Of a DNA stretch of 30,000 nt, positions 1 through 10,711 are shown piece by piece (within the stretch, counting starts at the first letter, position 1; every line of letters starts with the position of its first letter). The position numbers were made by a program, and so were the translations under genes. The DNA comes from Neocallimastix lanati (nom. inval.) (lineage: Eukaryota > Neocallimastigomycota > Neocallimastigomycetes > Neocallimastigales > Neocallimastigaceae), in assembly GCA_016946835.1 (NCBI GenBank), contig JACVTC010000173.1, positions 180,001 to 210,000 of the forward strand, in the 5' to 3' direction. The notes beneath the pieces were generated by a model that saw only the letters and a program-made list of their open reading frames with translations, searched no databases and was not told the origin of the DNA.

Positions 1-156
1 TTTTTTTTTTTTCTTTTTCGTTTTATTTAATTAAATATACTATAAAAAAAAATTTTTTTTTTTTATTTTAATATATTTTAATTTAATTTTTTATATTTTG
101 ATTTAATTTTTTTTTTTTAAAGTTAATTAAATAAAACGAAAAAGAAAAAAAAAAGA
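1..156. repeat. Short inverted-repeat (MITE-like or hairpin) element at window edge
   Basis: Bases 13-34 and 123-144 are perfect reverse complements over 22 bases. The core is CTTTTTCG followed by TTTTATTTAATTAA. Outside the core, T1-12 faces the A run 145-154, so the arms reach about 32 bases. The ~90-base interior is almost pure A/T. The left arm touches the window edge and may extend beyond it. It could be a small non-autonomous element or a fold-back of simple sequence. No target-site duplication can be judged because the left flank is missing. Confidence 0.5.
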
Positions 157-1105
157 AAAAAAAACTATTTTATAATATTATAAAAGTTTATATTTATTAA
201 TTATTATCCATTATTCTTTCATGTGAAACCATCAAAAATATATAATAATAAATAATAATAATAATAAAAGTAATATATAATAATAAATAATAATAAATAA
301 TTATAATAGTAATAATAATAATATTAAAAAAAAAAAATTTTTTTTTTTTAATTTTTTTTCCTTCTTTTTTTTTTTTTTTTTTTTTTTTCATAAATATAAA
401 TAAATGAAAATAAATAAATAATTTTCTTTACAATGGAGTATTAATAAAACGGAATATAATTTATTAGATTTGAATTTAATTAAATTTTAAAAAGGAATAT
501 AAATATATTTATATATGAAAAGAATAAATGACATTAAATGACATTCTTTTCTTTACGGAACACACTTTTATTTTTTCTTGTTTTATTAATTTTATTATTA
601 TTATTATTAATTTTTATTTTATTTTTATTTTTTAAACTTTTATTTTGTTTCTTTTTGTATTTAATTGTTAAAAAAAAAAAAAAAAAATTGTATTCCGTTA
701 CTTAAAATAAATAATTTAATTTAAGACAATTTATTATTGAATATTATTTATTATTATTATTTATTTATTATTATTATTATTTAGTATTATTATTATTATT
801 ATTATTAATTATTATTATTAATTATTATTTATAATTTAATAATACAACCTTTTTTATAGAACGTATTCAGCAGTATTCATTAGTATTTAAGAGTTAAAAG
901 TACTTTATAATTAATATTAAGATTTTTTTTTTTTTTTTAATATTTTAATAATCTTATTATCATTAATTTTAATATATATTGAAATATAAACTTAACACCT
1001 TCCATATAATAATAATAATGGGTGAATAATTTATTATCAAATTTGTTTACTATTTCTTTTTCCCGTTTAATATTCTAATTATTTTTGATTTTTGATTTAT
1101 TTACC

Positions 1106-1169
1106 ATATAAATAATATAAATAATATAAATAATATAAATAATATAAATAATATAAATAATATAAATAT
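1106..1169. repeat. 9-bp minisatellite, about 7 copies
   Basis: The unit ATAAATAAT is repeated head to tail about seven times with almost no variation. It lies in gene-free spacer. Confidence 0.8.
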
Positions 1170-1208
1170 AGTTTATTCTTATTTCATATTTTATTATCTA
1201 ATTTTATT

Positions 1209-1264
1209 ACTATTATTTATTTACTATTATTTATTTACTATTATTTATTTACTATTATTTATTT
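1209..1264. repeat. 14-bp minisatellite, 4 copies
   Basis: The unit ACTATTATTTATTT is repeated four times and then degenerates into TTA/ATTT repeats. Confidence 0.75.
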
Positions 1265-1798
1265 AATATTATTTATTTATTATTACTATGACTACTTTTA
1301 ATATTAAATTTATTAAATATATAATATATAATAAATAGATATAATAAAATATATATAATAGTATGATAAAAGTTATTCAGTTATTTTATTTTTTTTTTTT
1401 TTAATAATTAATTATTAAAAATTAATTATTAAATGTATTAATTCGATAGAAATGTCAATAATCGATTTTATTCCGTTAATAAAATGTAAAATGAATAAAA
1501 ATGAGAATGATTAAAGAAAATGCTTCTTCACTGAGTTGTCTTTTTTTTTTTTGTCATGACCTGTTAATGATCTATATAATTTCTCTTTTTATCCGTAAAA
1601 GTATGGGAAAAAAATAATAAATATGTATATGTATATATATATTTATATTTTTAGATAGTTAATATATATTTTATATATTTTGATGATATATCTAATATTT
1701 AATATATTTAATATTTATATGTTATATATTTTGATGATATATTTATTTATTTATTATTATTATTTATTTATTATTTATTTATTATTTATTAATATTTA

Positions 1799-1829
<31 letters not shown>

Positions 1830-2448
1830 TTTATTAAAGATTTCATATATATAGAAAGAGTTAAATATTATTTAAATTTAATAAAAAAAAATTTAAATTT
1901 AATTTTATTTTAATTTTATTTTAATTTTAATTTTTTTTTTTTTTCTTAAATCCACTCTTCGTCATTAACGAATTTTTATATCCTTTATTCTTTACTTTTA
2001 CACTCTCTATTATTCCATTATTAGTCTTACTTTAATTATTCTAATGATTATTTATTTACTTATTAATATTTATTAATTTATTTAATATTTATTAATATTT
2101 ATTTATTTATTTATTTAATATTATCCATTTATTAAATTTGATATTTAATTTGTCAAAAAAATTTTTTTCCATTTTAATTAAATTAAAAATTAACGAAAAA
2201 GAAATCTTTAATTAAATATTTATTTATTTATTTATTTATTATTTATTTATCTTTTATTTTATAATCTATTTACTTAAATTTAAATATAAAATTCTTAATA
2301 TTTAAAGTTTATATCTTATTTTTATTTTTAAAAGGTTTTATTATCTACCTTTTTTTTTTTTCCTTTTTTTTTATTATTATTATTATTATAAATTTATTAT
2401 AAAAAGGTTTTTTCTAAATTTTTTTTTTTTTTAAATTTTTCTTTTTCG

Positions 2449-2480
<32 letters not shown>

Positions 2481-3720
2481 CTTTTTTCGTTTTTATTCCG
2501 ATTTCTTTTCGTAGTTGAAAAAAAAAATTTTTTTTTTTTCTTTTTTTCTTTTTATATAATTTTAAATTTATAAATTAATTAAAAAAAAAAAATTAATGTT
2601 CACTTGAACTTTACTATTTATTCATTCAATTAATTAATCATTTATTTATTCAATTAATTAATCATTTATTCATTCATTTATTATTTAATTATTTATTATT
2701 TATTATTTATTTATTTATTTTTAATTTAAAAAATTAATACTAAAAATATAAAATTATTTTATCTCACAATACAACATCATTGAAAATAATAATTTATTTA
2801 ATTATGGATAATTATTAAATTTTAAATGAATATAAAAGAAACTTTTTTTATAGAAAGTAATAAAAAAAAAAAAAAAGAAAGAAAAAGAAAATAAAAAGTT
2901 TTTATTAATAGCATTATTAGTTAATTTTTTAACTTTTTAACTTAATAGTTGAAAAAAACTCTTCAAAATTAAATATTTTTATAGTTTATATTGATTTCAA
3001 CCTTTTTTTTTCTTTAACCTTTTTTTTTTTTTAAAAAAATAAATTATATACATATATAAATTACTTTGAATAAAATGTAAACTTTATATAATTAAAAAAT
3101 TATAATAAATAATATATGATAGTAATAATGGATAATAAATTATAATAAATTATAATAATAATAAATAATAAAAAAAAAATTATCATAGGATTTCAAATGA
3201 AACAAAAATAAAATTAAAAAAAAAATAAAAATAATAAAAAAAAAAAAAAAAAAAGAATATATGAATATATATTTATTTAAATATATATATTTATATTTGG
3301 TTATATTTTTGTAATAAAAAGGTTGTCCATTTGAATTTCAATTTGAAAAATTATTCCCTTATTAAATTTATTCTATTAAATTTTTTTAATTTTTTTTTTC
3401 CCTTTATTTCAACCAAAATGTCTTTTATTCATATCATTCACATGGTTTGACGGATAAAGAGTAGAAAAGATAAAAAAAAAAAATAAAAATAAAAAAATAA
3501 AATGGAAAACAAAAATAATTCATTTTACGATAATTTATTTTATTTAAATTTATTTTATATTATTTTCTTTTATATATATATTATTATTATATTATTAATT
3601 TTTTATTTTTAATTTTTTATTTTTTTTTTTTTTATTTTTAAATTTTTTTTTTAAATTTTTTTTTTAAATTTTTTGAATTTTTAAAATTTACTCTATTTAC
3701 TAAAAGGTCTTTTTATCTAT

Positions 3721-3755
<35 letters not shown>

Positions 3756-4369
3756 TATAAACTCCACATTCACTTCTACACAATTTACTCAATCCACTCT
3801 TCTTTCTCTCTCTCCCTTTCCTTAAATGAAATTTATTTAATTTTAATGGTTTTAATTAAATTTTTATTTTTTTTTTTTTTTAAAAAATTTATATTAATTT
3901 TTTAAATTTATATTAATTTTTTAATTTATATTAATTTTTAATTCTTTTTTTTTTTCTTCTTTCTTTCCTTATATACGTAATATGTAATATATAATATGTA
4001 ATAAGATGATCCTCAGCTCTATTAGTATTAAAATATCTTATTAAAGTATCTCATTAAATATGATATAATATGATGTAATCAAAAAATCAAACCGAAACGG
4101 GAATAAAAATGTCATTGAACTTGTCTTAAATGAAATGAAAAGTACATCTCTTCCTTAATTCATGGTCACTGATAACTAATTTATACATATAGAAATTATT
4201 TACTTATTCAATTACTTTGAACTCAGTATATTTAAAACTTTGAAATGCTTTTTATAGATATATTATATTTATAATATTTAAATTAATTATTTAAAAATAT
4301 AATAATAAATTAACTAATTATTATCTAATTATTATCTAATATTATTTTCATTATTAATTATTCCATTAT

Positions 4370-4405
4370 TTATTTATAATTTATTAATAAATACTCTTTT
4401 TATTA
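4370..4405 (+). repeat. Left arm of a long-range inverted repeat
   Basis: These 36 bases are the exact reverse complement of 11211-11246. The core is not a simple repeat: it contains TTAATAAATACTCTTTTT. Similarity continues rightward for about 16 more bases into the heptamer array with a small slip. The two arms lie 6.8 kb apart and enclose the decayed-gene zone. Confidence 0.7.
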
Positions 4406-5058
4406 TTATTTATTATTTATTATTCAATTATTTATTATTCAATTATTTATTATTTATTATTCAATTATTCAATTATTCAGTTATTTATTATTTATTATTT
4501 ATTATTTATTATTTATTATTTATTATTTATTATTTATTATTTATTATTTATTATTTATTATTTATTATTTATTATTTATTATTTATTATTTATTATTTAT
4601 TATTTATTATTTATTATTTATTATTCAATTATTCAATTATTTATTATTTATTATTTATTATTCAATTATTCAATTATTTATCATTTATTATTTATTATTT
4701 ATTATTTATTATTTATTATTTATTATTTATTATTTATTATTATTATTTATTATTTATTATTATTTATTATTTATTATTTATTATTTATTATTTATTATTA
4801 ATTATTTATTATTTATTATTTATTATTAATTATTTAATATTATATTTATTATTTATTATTTATTATTTATTATTTATTATTTATTATTTATTATTTATTT
4901 ATTATTTATTATTTATTATTTATTATTTATTATTTATTATTTAATATTATATTTATTATTTATTATTTATTATTTATTATTTATTATTTATTATTTATTA
5001 TTTATTATTTATTATTTATTATTTATTATTTATTATTTATTATTTATTATTTATTATT
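4402..5058. repeat. Heptanucleotide satellite-like array (TTATTTA)n
   Basis: About 650 bases of a 7-base unit, TATTTAT in one register, give roughly 90 units. Variant units containing TTCAA (TTATTCAATTATTCAA) are concentrated near 4430-4480 and 4620-4680. Occasional single-base phase shifts occur near 4740, 4800 and 4900. The inner part, about 4940-5055, is nearly perfect. It is by far the longest tandem array in the window. No gene or transcript signal overlaps it. Confidence 0.9.
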
Positions 5059-5721
5059 ATTTTTTATTATTTATTTAATCAATCTAATATAAAAATTTAT
5101 GTAATTATTTTTACTTTTTTTTTTTTCATTATATAATTTATATTTATATATTATCTCACCACTATATTATGTAAATATCTGAATTTTTTTTTTTTTTTTT
5201 TTTGTACTTTCAAATACAAATTATAAAATGAATAATTTAATTTTTATGTATAATACGTATTATATGAATATATTTTATATCTATTTTTTTAATGATTTCA
5301 CTTCTATTATATCAATATTAAAATGATTTCATTTCCATTATATTTATATATATATATATTAAATTTAAGATATTTTAATAAGATGCTACCTTAATATTTC
5401 TTATTTTAATTTTTAGACTTTTAATTATTTTAAATAGTTTTATTCATTTGCCTTTTTGTTCTTTTTTTTTTTTTTTATTTGAAATAATTACTAATATTTT
5501 TCTATTTTTTTTTATATCAGTTTTACAATAGTAGAAGGACAAAAAAAAAAAAATAAAAAAAAAAAAATTATTGATATTTTACTTATTCCTCTATTATTTT
5601 ATATTAATTATTATTCCTATTATTATTATTATTTTCTTTCCATCAAACTAGTACTTAATAACCTTACTATTCTAATATTTCAGATAGGTCTATCAAAAAG
5701 TGGAAATCATATTTTAGATAC

Positions 5722-5750
5722 TATTTATTTATTTTTATTTATTTATTTGG

Positions 5751-5787
<37 letters not shown>

Positions 5788-5800
5788 TTTATTTATTTGG

Positions 5801-5836
<36 letters not shown>
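5722..5836. repeat. 50-bp tandem repeat, about 2.3 copies
   Basis: ATTT repeats are interrupted at a fixed spacing: the marker ATTTATTTGGTTATTT recurs exactly 50 bases apart, with GG at 5749-5750 and 5799-5800. The block was therefore duplicated as a unit, not by ATTT slippage alone. Confidence 0.7.
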
Positions 5837-5837
<1 letters not shown>

Positions 5838-6723
5838 TTCATTATTAATGCTTTCAAATAGTTTAAACAAAAAATATTAAAAGATAAAAAAAAAAAAAAA
5901 AAAACCGTAATCATTATTTAAAGATTTGAATTCTATAATAAAATAAATTAAAAAAAAATAAAAAATAAAAAATAAAAAATAAAAAATAAAAAATAGTAAT
6001 AATAATAATAAAAAAAAAAAAAAAAAAAAAAGTTATGATCATTCTTTATTCAGAAGTGGTCTATCCTCTTTTAAAAAAAAATAAAATAAAAATAAAAATA
6101 AAAATAAATGATTAAAATAATAAAATTAATTAAATAATAAAATTTTAATAAATAAATAAAATTGTCTAAAATGAAATATAAAGATATAAAGAAATAAAAA
6201 TATGAAAGATTTTAAATGTGGCGTATTTTTGTATGCGGTTTGTTTTTTTTTAATAATTAAATAAATAATAAATATTCTTTTTTTTTTATGTATTAATATT
6301 CAATTATAAAAAAATAATTTTTTTATAACCCATTTAAATATACAATATTTATAATTTATAATTTTAGCCTATTTTTAAACAAATAAACAAATATATCATA
6401 TGGAACTAATAAGCCACAATATCCATATATTAATTTTATAATAATATATATAATTTTTAATGATTTTATTTAAATTTTATTCTATGTATATTTATAATTT
6501 ATTATAATAAAATTCTTTCTTAACATTAATTTCTTAACCTAAAATTTAATATTCTTCATCTTTTGTTAATATTTATGTTTCTTAAATATTTTTGTTATGA
6601 TTCCATTTAAATATTTAGTTAAATCATCATCTAAGTGGTCTTGAGATCCGACATCCTTCTAATTTGATTTTTCCTTCTTTCACTAATTCCCTTATTTTTT
6701 AATGAGATTTTTTAAATCTCTGT

Positions 6724-6777
6724 GTTTTGTTGTTTTGTTGTTTTGTTGTTTTGTTGTTTTGTTGTTTTGTTGTTTTG
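6724..6777. repeat. 8-bp minisatellite (GTTTTGTT)n
   Basis: Nearly seven perfect tandem copies of GTTTTGTT. It is the only G-containing tandem repeat of note in the window. Confidence 0.9.
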
Positions 6778-6988
6778 ATTTAGAATTTTACACCTTTTCA
6801 TTCTTACTTGTTTATCGATCGCTGCCTTTATTACCTACATTAATAGTGATATATATATAAACTATATTTTTATACCTAATTCATTTAGTAAAAAAAAAAA
6901 AAAAAAAAATTTTTTTTTTTTAACCATAACCATTTCAGTGCCTACTTGTTTGTTTAAACTATAGTAATCACTTTTTTCTTTTTTTTTT

Positions 6989-7064
6989 GATAGTAGAGAA
7001 TACCACGCACGCAATGTTGTCATTTCAAAAATACCAGGTTATTGGATGATCCTTCCATGGTTAT

Positions 7065-7069
<5 letters not shown>
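6989..7069 (+). pseudogene. Short decayed coding remnant, possibly NAP/SET-like
   Basis: One open stretch of 27 codons has a non-simple amino acid content, including REYHARNVVISKIPGYW and then MILPWLSK. It runs straight into a 39-base A tract (7066-7104). The spacing of Tyr, Arg-Asn, Val-Ile and Ile-Pro-Gly-Tyr-Trp recalls the conserved I-P-x-F-W segment of nucleosome assembly (NAP/SET) proteins. That is a short motif match by eye only. Sequence after the A tract (7105-7180) is also GC-richer but has no open frame that continues the protein. It could instead be a chance open stretch. Confidence 0.2.
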
Positions 7070-7106
<37 letters not shown>

Positions 7107-7258
7107 CAAGGGATAGACCTTTTTGGTTTCTTCATCCTCTCACCTCCCCCAAGTCGGTATCATCCTTAAGCTTCCACATTACTATATTTTTTTTTTTTTT
7201 AATTTGAGTTCATACGATTTTGTAACTTTTTTTTATATATACTCTATTATTATACTAT

Positions 7259-7275
7259 AGAGTCTATGAGACTCT
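7259..7275. other. Small perfect hairpin
   Basis: AGAGTC, a 5-base loop TATGA, then GACTCT: a perfect 6-bp stem with mixed bases in an AT-rich region. It lies just past the 3' end of the minus-strand remnant that stops at 7330. No function is known. Confidence 0.4.
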
Positions 7276-7329
7276 TCATCTCTTAAAAATTAGTTTAACC
7301 TTATATTTTATTTATTAAAACTTTTTGTT

Positions 7330-7915
7330 TCAGTAGTTTATATTGTTATTAATATCTGTTTTACCATTAAAGTTTGTTTTATCAATACTATTCAAACTTT
7401 CTATTTTAGGTAATTGTTTTACTATGTTTTTATTTTTGTAATTTTCAACATTAGGATTAAATGTTGTGTGTCCTGGTAATCCAATAATAAATTTAGAACT
7501 AACAATAAATAAATTAGATTGATAAACCGTGGTTGAATAATTCATATCAAAGTAATTTGTTCCTCTTAATATATAACCTGTTCGTAACCATCAGACATGA
7601 AATTATTTTTTTAGTACAACAAATAGTACTATCTGTGGTAGATTCATACAATTGTGCTCCGTACTTTTTTCTATTGGTATCCACTTGTTCCATTTTTATC
7701 TTCTCCCTGATTGAATAACTGTATACCAAACATCTCTTCCATCTCTAGTTTGGGCAACTAAACGTTTAGGATCAGTATGACCATCTGCAACTCCAAAAAT
7801 AATAACATAATAAGCCTCGATAATAGTACCATCATCATCTTTATCATATAACAAAACTAACCACAGTATCTCCACAGGGTTTGTATTATTAAATGGTGAG
7901 AGGTTATTATCGAAT

Positions 7916-7953
<38 letters not shown>

Positions 7954-8577
7954 GAATTTATTAATAAAAACAGTATCTGTTTGATTATGAGACACACACC
8001 AAACAGCATCAGCTTGCATTACAATCTCATTAGGAACATTTTACGGTAATAGTTCCTAAATTTAAAAAAAAAAAAAACCCCAGTATATTTTTCATCTTCA
8101 TCATCTGGAAATGGGTTAGGTTTTACGTCGTCAAGAATCATCTGGTATATAATATCATCTTTCATTTCCTTCACCTTCTTTTACTGCCTCTTTTCTAGAA
8201 TTCTTTATATTTTCTAAATATATTCATTTAAGTTGATCTTGTTTTTATTATTTTTAACACTATCAGATTTTACAATCTCTGGATCAGGATCTTCATCATT
8301 ATTAATAACTGCATAATCAAGTTATTTTCAGCTAATGTAGTAGTATTTGTATCTAGTTTTTGCATTTTTCTAATAAATGAACATCACTAACATTAATATA
8401 AACTTTTCTAGCATAATTTAAACCATTGGGGATATTCATGTTCATCAGTAAATTCATATTTTCCATCATTTTCACCAAAAAAAAATTTACCAGGTTACGG
8501 CTATATTATTTTTAGCATTTCCTTCTCTAGCTTGTGCTTTTTCTTATTATATCATCAGTTAATTTAACGTTTAACCA

Positions 8578-8617
<40 letters not shown>

Positions 8618-9187
8618 GTTCGAAATTTACATCTTTTAAATCTATATCAATTCCTGTTTCGTAATTTTTCCCCTTTCTTGTGTAATCCACTAATGCCTTA
8701 TATTTTTTTACTAGGTAAAATATAACTATACCCTGATATTCTGGATCTATTTTTAATTTGGTCTACAGCTTCTGTACTTAATCTTACATTATGCTATATT
8801 ATTTTCTATTTTATTATCTGTTACTTAAATCTGAAACATCTATGGATAAATCAGTCATATAAGAACAACCATTATTATTAAACTTACTTATTTTGTTGAA
8901 TGCCTCATCAGGTAAAATAATTGTATTATTATATGCGTTAGTTTTAGCTAAATTTACAAGCCTCATCATTAATATGAAAACGTTGCGTTATTAGACATTA
9001 AAACTTCAGAAAAATCATTTATAACTTTAGTAAAATAATTTAAATTAGGATTATCAATTCTAATTTGATCCAATTTGTTTATCCAATATTCACCGGGATA
9101 AGGTAAAAAAAAAAAAAAAAAAAAACCTTGATTATTATGTATAGCCCAGTTAACAATGCTTTTTTTTTTATTTTTTTTTTTCAACAT
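7330..9187 (-). pseudogene. Decayed gene for an unidentified protein
   Basis: Read on the minus strand from 9187 to the stop at 7330, protein-like segments succeed one another in changing frames. Examples are YPGEYWINKLDQIRIDNPNL (about 9100-9040), a segment with LSTEAVDQIKNRSRISGYSY (about 8800-8730), YARKVYINVSDVHLLEKMQK (about 8420-8360), MQADAVWCVSHNQTDTVF from 8019, KFDNNLSPFNNTNPVEILWL (about 7918-7860), KRLVAQTRDGRDVWYTV (about 7765-7715), and a final piece with FIIGLPGHTTFNPNVENY. At least six frame changes and several stops separate them. Homopolymers interrupt the frame at 7920-7949 (A), 8064-8076 (A), 8580-8615 (T) and 9105-9125 (A). Residue use is varied, so this was once coding, of at least 550 codons. 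I do not recognise the family. Base-level errors in the assembly could mimic part of this decay. Confidence 0.6.
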
Positions 9188-9211
9188 TAATAAATATTTA
9201 AAATTATAATA

Positions 9212-9244
<33 letters not shown>

Positions 9245-9510
9245 AAAAAAAGGAAAAAAGGAAAAAAAAAATCATAAATATAATAACATAATAAATAGTT
9301 GGATGATAGTAATTAATATTTTTAATAGAATATATGGTAACCTTTTTTTTTTTTTTCATTTTTTCATATCTACATCTATCATTTAAATACTTTTAAAAAA
9401 TATATATATATATATATATAAAAATCTTTATATAAATAGTTGTATAAATTAGATTTAAATACTAAAGTTTCAACTATTTGCATTTACATAATTACTAAAA
9501 ACTTTTTTTT

Positions 9511-9579
9511 TTGACCTTTTTTTTTTCATATATATATATATATATTGACCTTTTTTTTTTTTTTTTTTTTTTTTTGACC
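9511..9579 (+). repeat. Three TTGACC + poly-T units
   Basis: TTGACC occurs at 9511, 9545 and 9574. The first two copies are followed by T tracts of about 11 and 25 bases; a TA repeat sits between the first and second. It looks like local duplication of a TTGACC-plus-T-run unit. It lies about 100 bases upstream of the ankyrin remnant. Confidence 0.45.
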
Positions 9580-9679
9580 ACAATAGATATATTTAAACTA
9601 TTGTTTTAGTAGATCTAACATGAATATTGATAATAATATAATTCACCTTTTTATCTAATAATATTGCAATAATACAAGA

Positions 9680-10010
9680 ATGAGAGAAGATGAAGACATA
9701 GTAAAGCTCCTGTTGGATCGTGTTATCAACGGCGTGATGTTGATGTATACTATTAAGTTAGGAAAAAAAAAAAAAAAAAAAGCAAGATTCGTAAAAAAAT
9801 TTGTTTGCTTAATCTAATGCTCAAGGTTAAGGATGCTCATAGAGATAATTCAATTTTAATTCGATCAGCAAGAGCAAGCTACTTCTTATGTGGTTGAAGA
9901 GTTATTGAACCCTATAGCGAAATATCAGTGGAATTGGTTGAGATAAAAAAAAAAAAAAAACCACTAGCATTAATGATATCAGTAGAAAATGGTCACATTT
10001 CGAATGAATG

Positions 10011-10045
<35 letters not shown>

Positions 10046-10711
10046 ATTACTTGAGAAAGTAATAAAGATCTAACCAGTCACGAATTAGTATGATAAAATA
10101 GTTTTAGATATTGTATATGATAAAAATAAGGAATTTAATATGGACAAAAAAAAAAAAAAAGATAAAAAAAGATAAAATAAAAAACAAAAAGAAAGTTTCA
10201 GAGCATGTTAGCTTTTATAAATCTTATCTTATCAATAATATATTAATTAGAAAAAAAAAAAAAGTTCTCAATAAACTTGTCAATTCAATGAAAAGATACT
10301 CTTCATTGGATAAAACCATATTGTATATATAGTTGGGGAAAGAGTTAATTATCAATGAGGGTGAAAATGACCTAAAAAGGTTAGGAGAAAAAATGATCTA
10401 AAAAAAAAAAAAAAAAAAAAAAACTCAATAATTAATTAAAAATAATTAAATAGGATTCATTCAGAGAAGAGGTCTAGGACAATTTGAAAGATTAATAGGA
10501 AACCTGGAAAGATGATATTCAAGAAGAATGAATAAACAAAAAAAAAAAAAAAAAAAAAAAAGATTAGTCTATGAAGTGGATGGTGATGAACATGTTATTC
10601 TTAAAATCATGTAAAGATCTCAAAGGTCACTATGAACAAGATAAAAAAGTAAAAATAACGGAACAAGAAGAACCACAAGTCGAATATAATCAGTCAAAAA
10701 TATTTGAATAA
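9680..10711 (+). pseudogene. Decayed ankyrin-repeat protein gene
   Basis: Two ankyrin helix signatures are legible: REDEDIVKLLLDR at 9683-9721 and PLALMISVENGHISN at 9961-10005. LLLEK follows directly after a 33-base A run, so the run sits inside one repeat (GHISN, A run, LLLEK). Further pieces are KDAHRDNSILI near 9828-9860 and a C-terminal segment CKDLKGHYEQDKKVKITEQ leading to a stop at 10709-10711. A runs at 9763-9781, 9945-9960, 10011-10043, 10146-10160, 10251-10263, 10400-10423 and 10538-10561 break the frame, together with small indels and stops. Ankyrin repeats are protein-binding helical pairs and such genes form large families in many eukaryotes. The true start is not identifiable; upstream ankyrin-like sequence may begin near 9620. 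Confidence 0.6.

Larger units (their letters stand above)
157..4401. other. Gene-free AT-rich spacer with simple repeats
   Basis: No gene is supported here. The sequence is dominated by A and T homopolymers, TTA/ATTT runs and short tandem repeats. Open frames in it (for example 197-391 and 1680-1913) encode only K, F, I, Y, L and N strings and are composition artefacts. Slightly GC-richer patches occur near 1440-1610, 3420-3470 and 4005-4170, but none yields a recognisable protein or RNA. Confidence 0.6.
5059..6988. other. Gene-free AT-rich spacer
   Basis: No gene is supported. The stretch holds ATTT repeats, A and T runs up to about 20 bases, an 8-bp minisatellite (6724-6777) and a roughly 50-bp tandem repeat (5722-5836). 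Small GC-richer patches near 6215-6245, 6630-6660 and 6800-6840 may be remains of old sequence, but no protein can be read from them. Confidence 0.55.

Noticed and set aside
197-391. Minus-strand 64-codon frame
   Set aside because: Composed almost only of K, F, I, Y and T from homopolymers and TAA/ATT repeats; no protein-like composition.
1680-1913. Plus-strand 77-codon frame
   Set aside because: Strings of I, Y, L, F and N from ATTT/TTA repeats; a composition artefact.
4005-4060. Minus-strand coding-like stretch DTLIRYFNTNRAEDHLIT
   Set aside because: Bounded by a stop just upstream, too short, and not continued in any frame; kept as noise.
4402-5058. Possible CRISPR-like or centromeric array
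   Set aside because: Units are contiguous 7-mers without spacers, so not CRISPR; nothing in the sequence supports a centromere call.
8615-8640. GGTTCGAA resembling a tRNA T-loop
   Set aside because: No acceptor stem, anticodon arm or D arm around it; it lies within the minus-strand decayed coding sequence.
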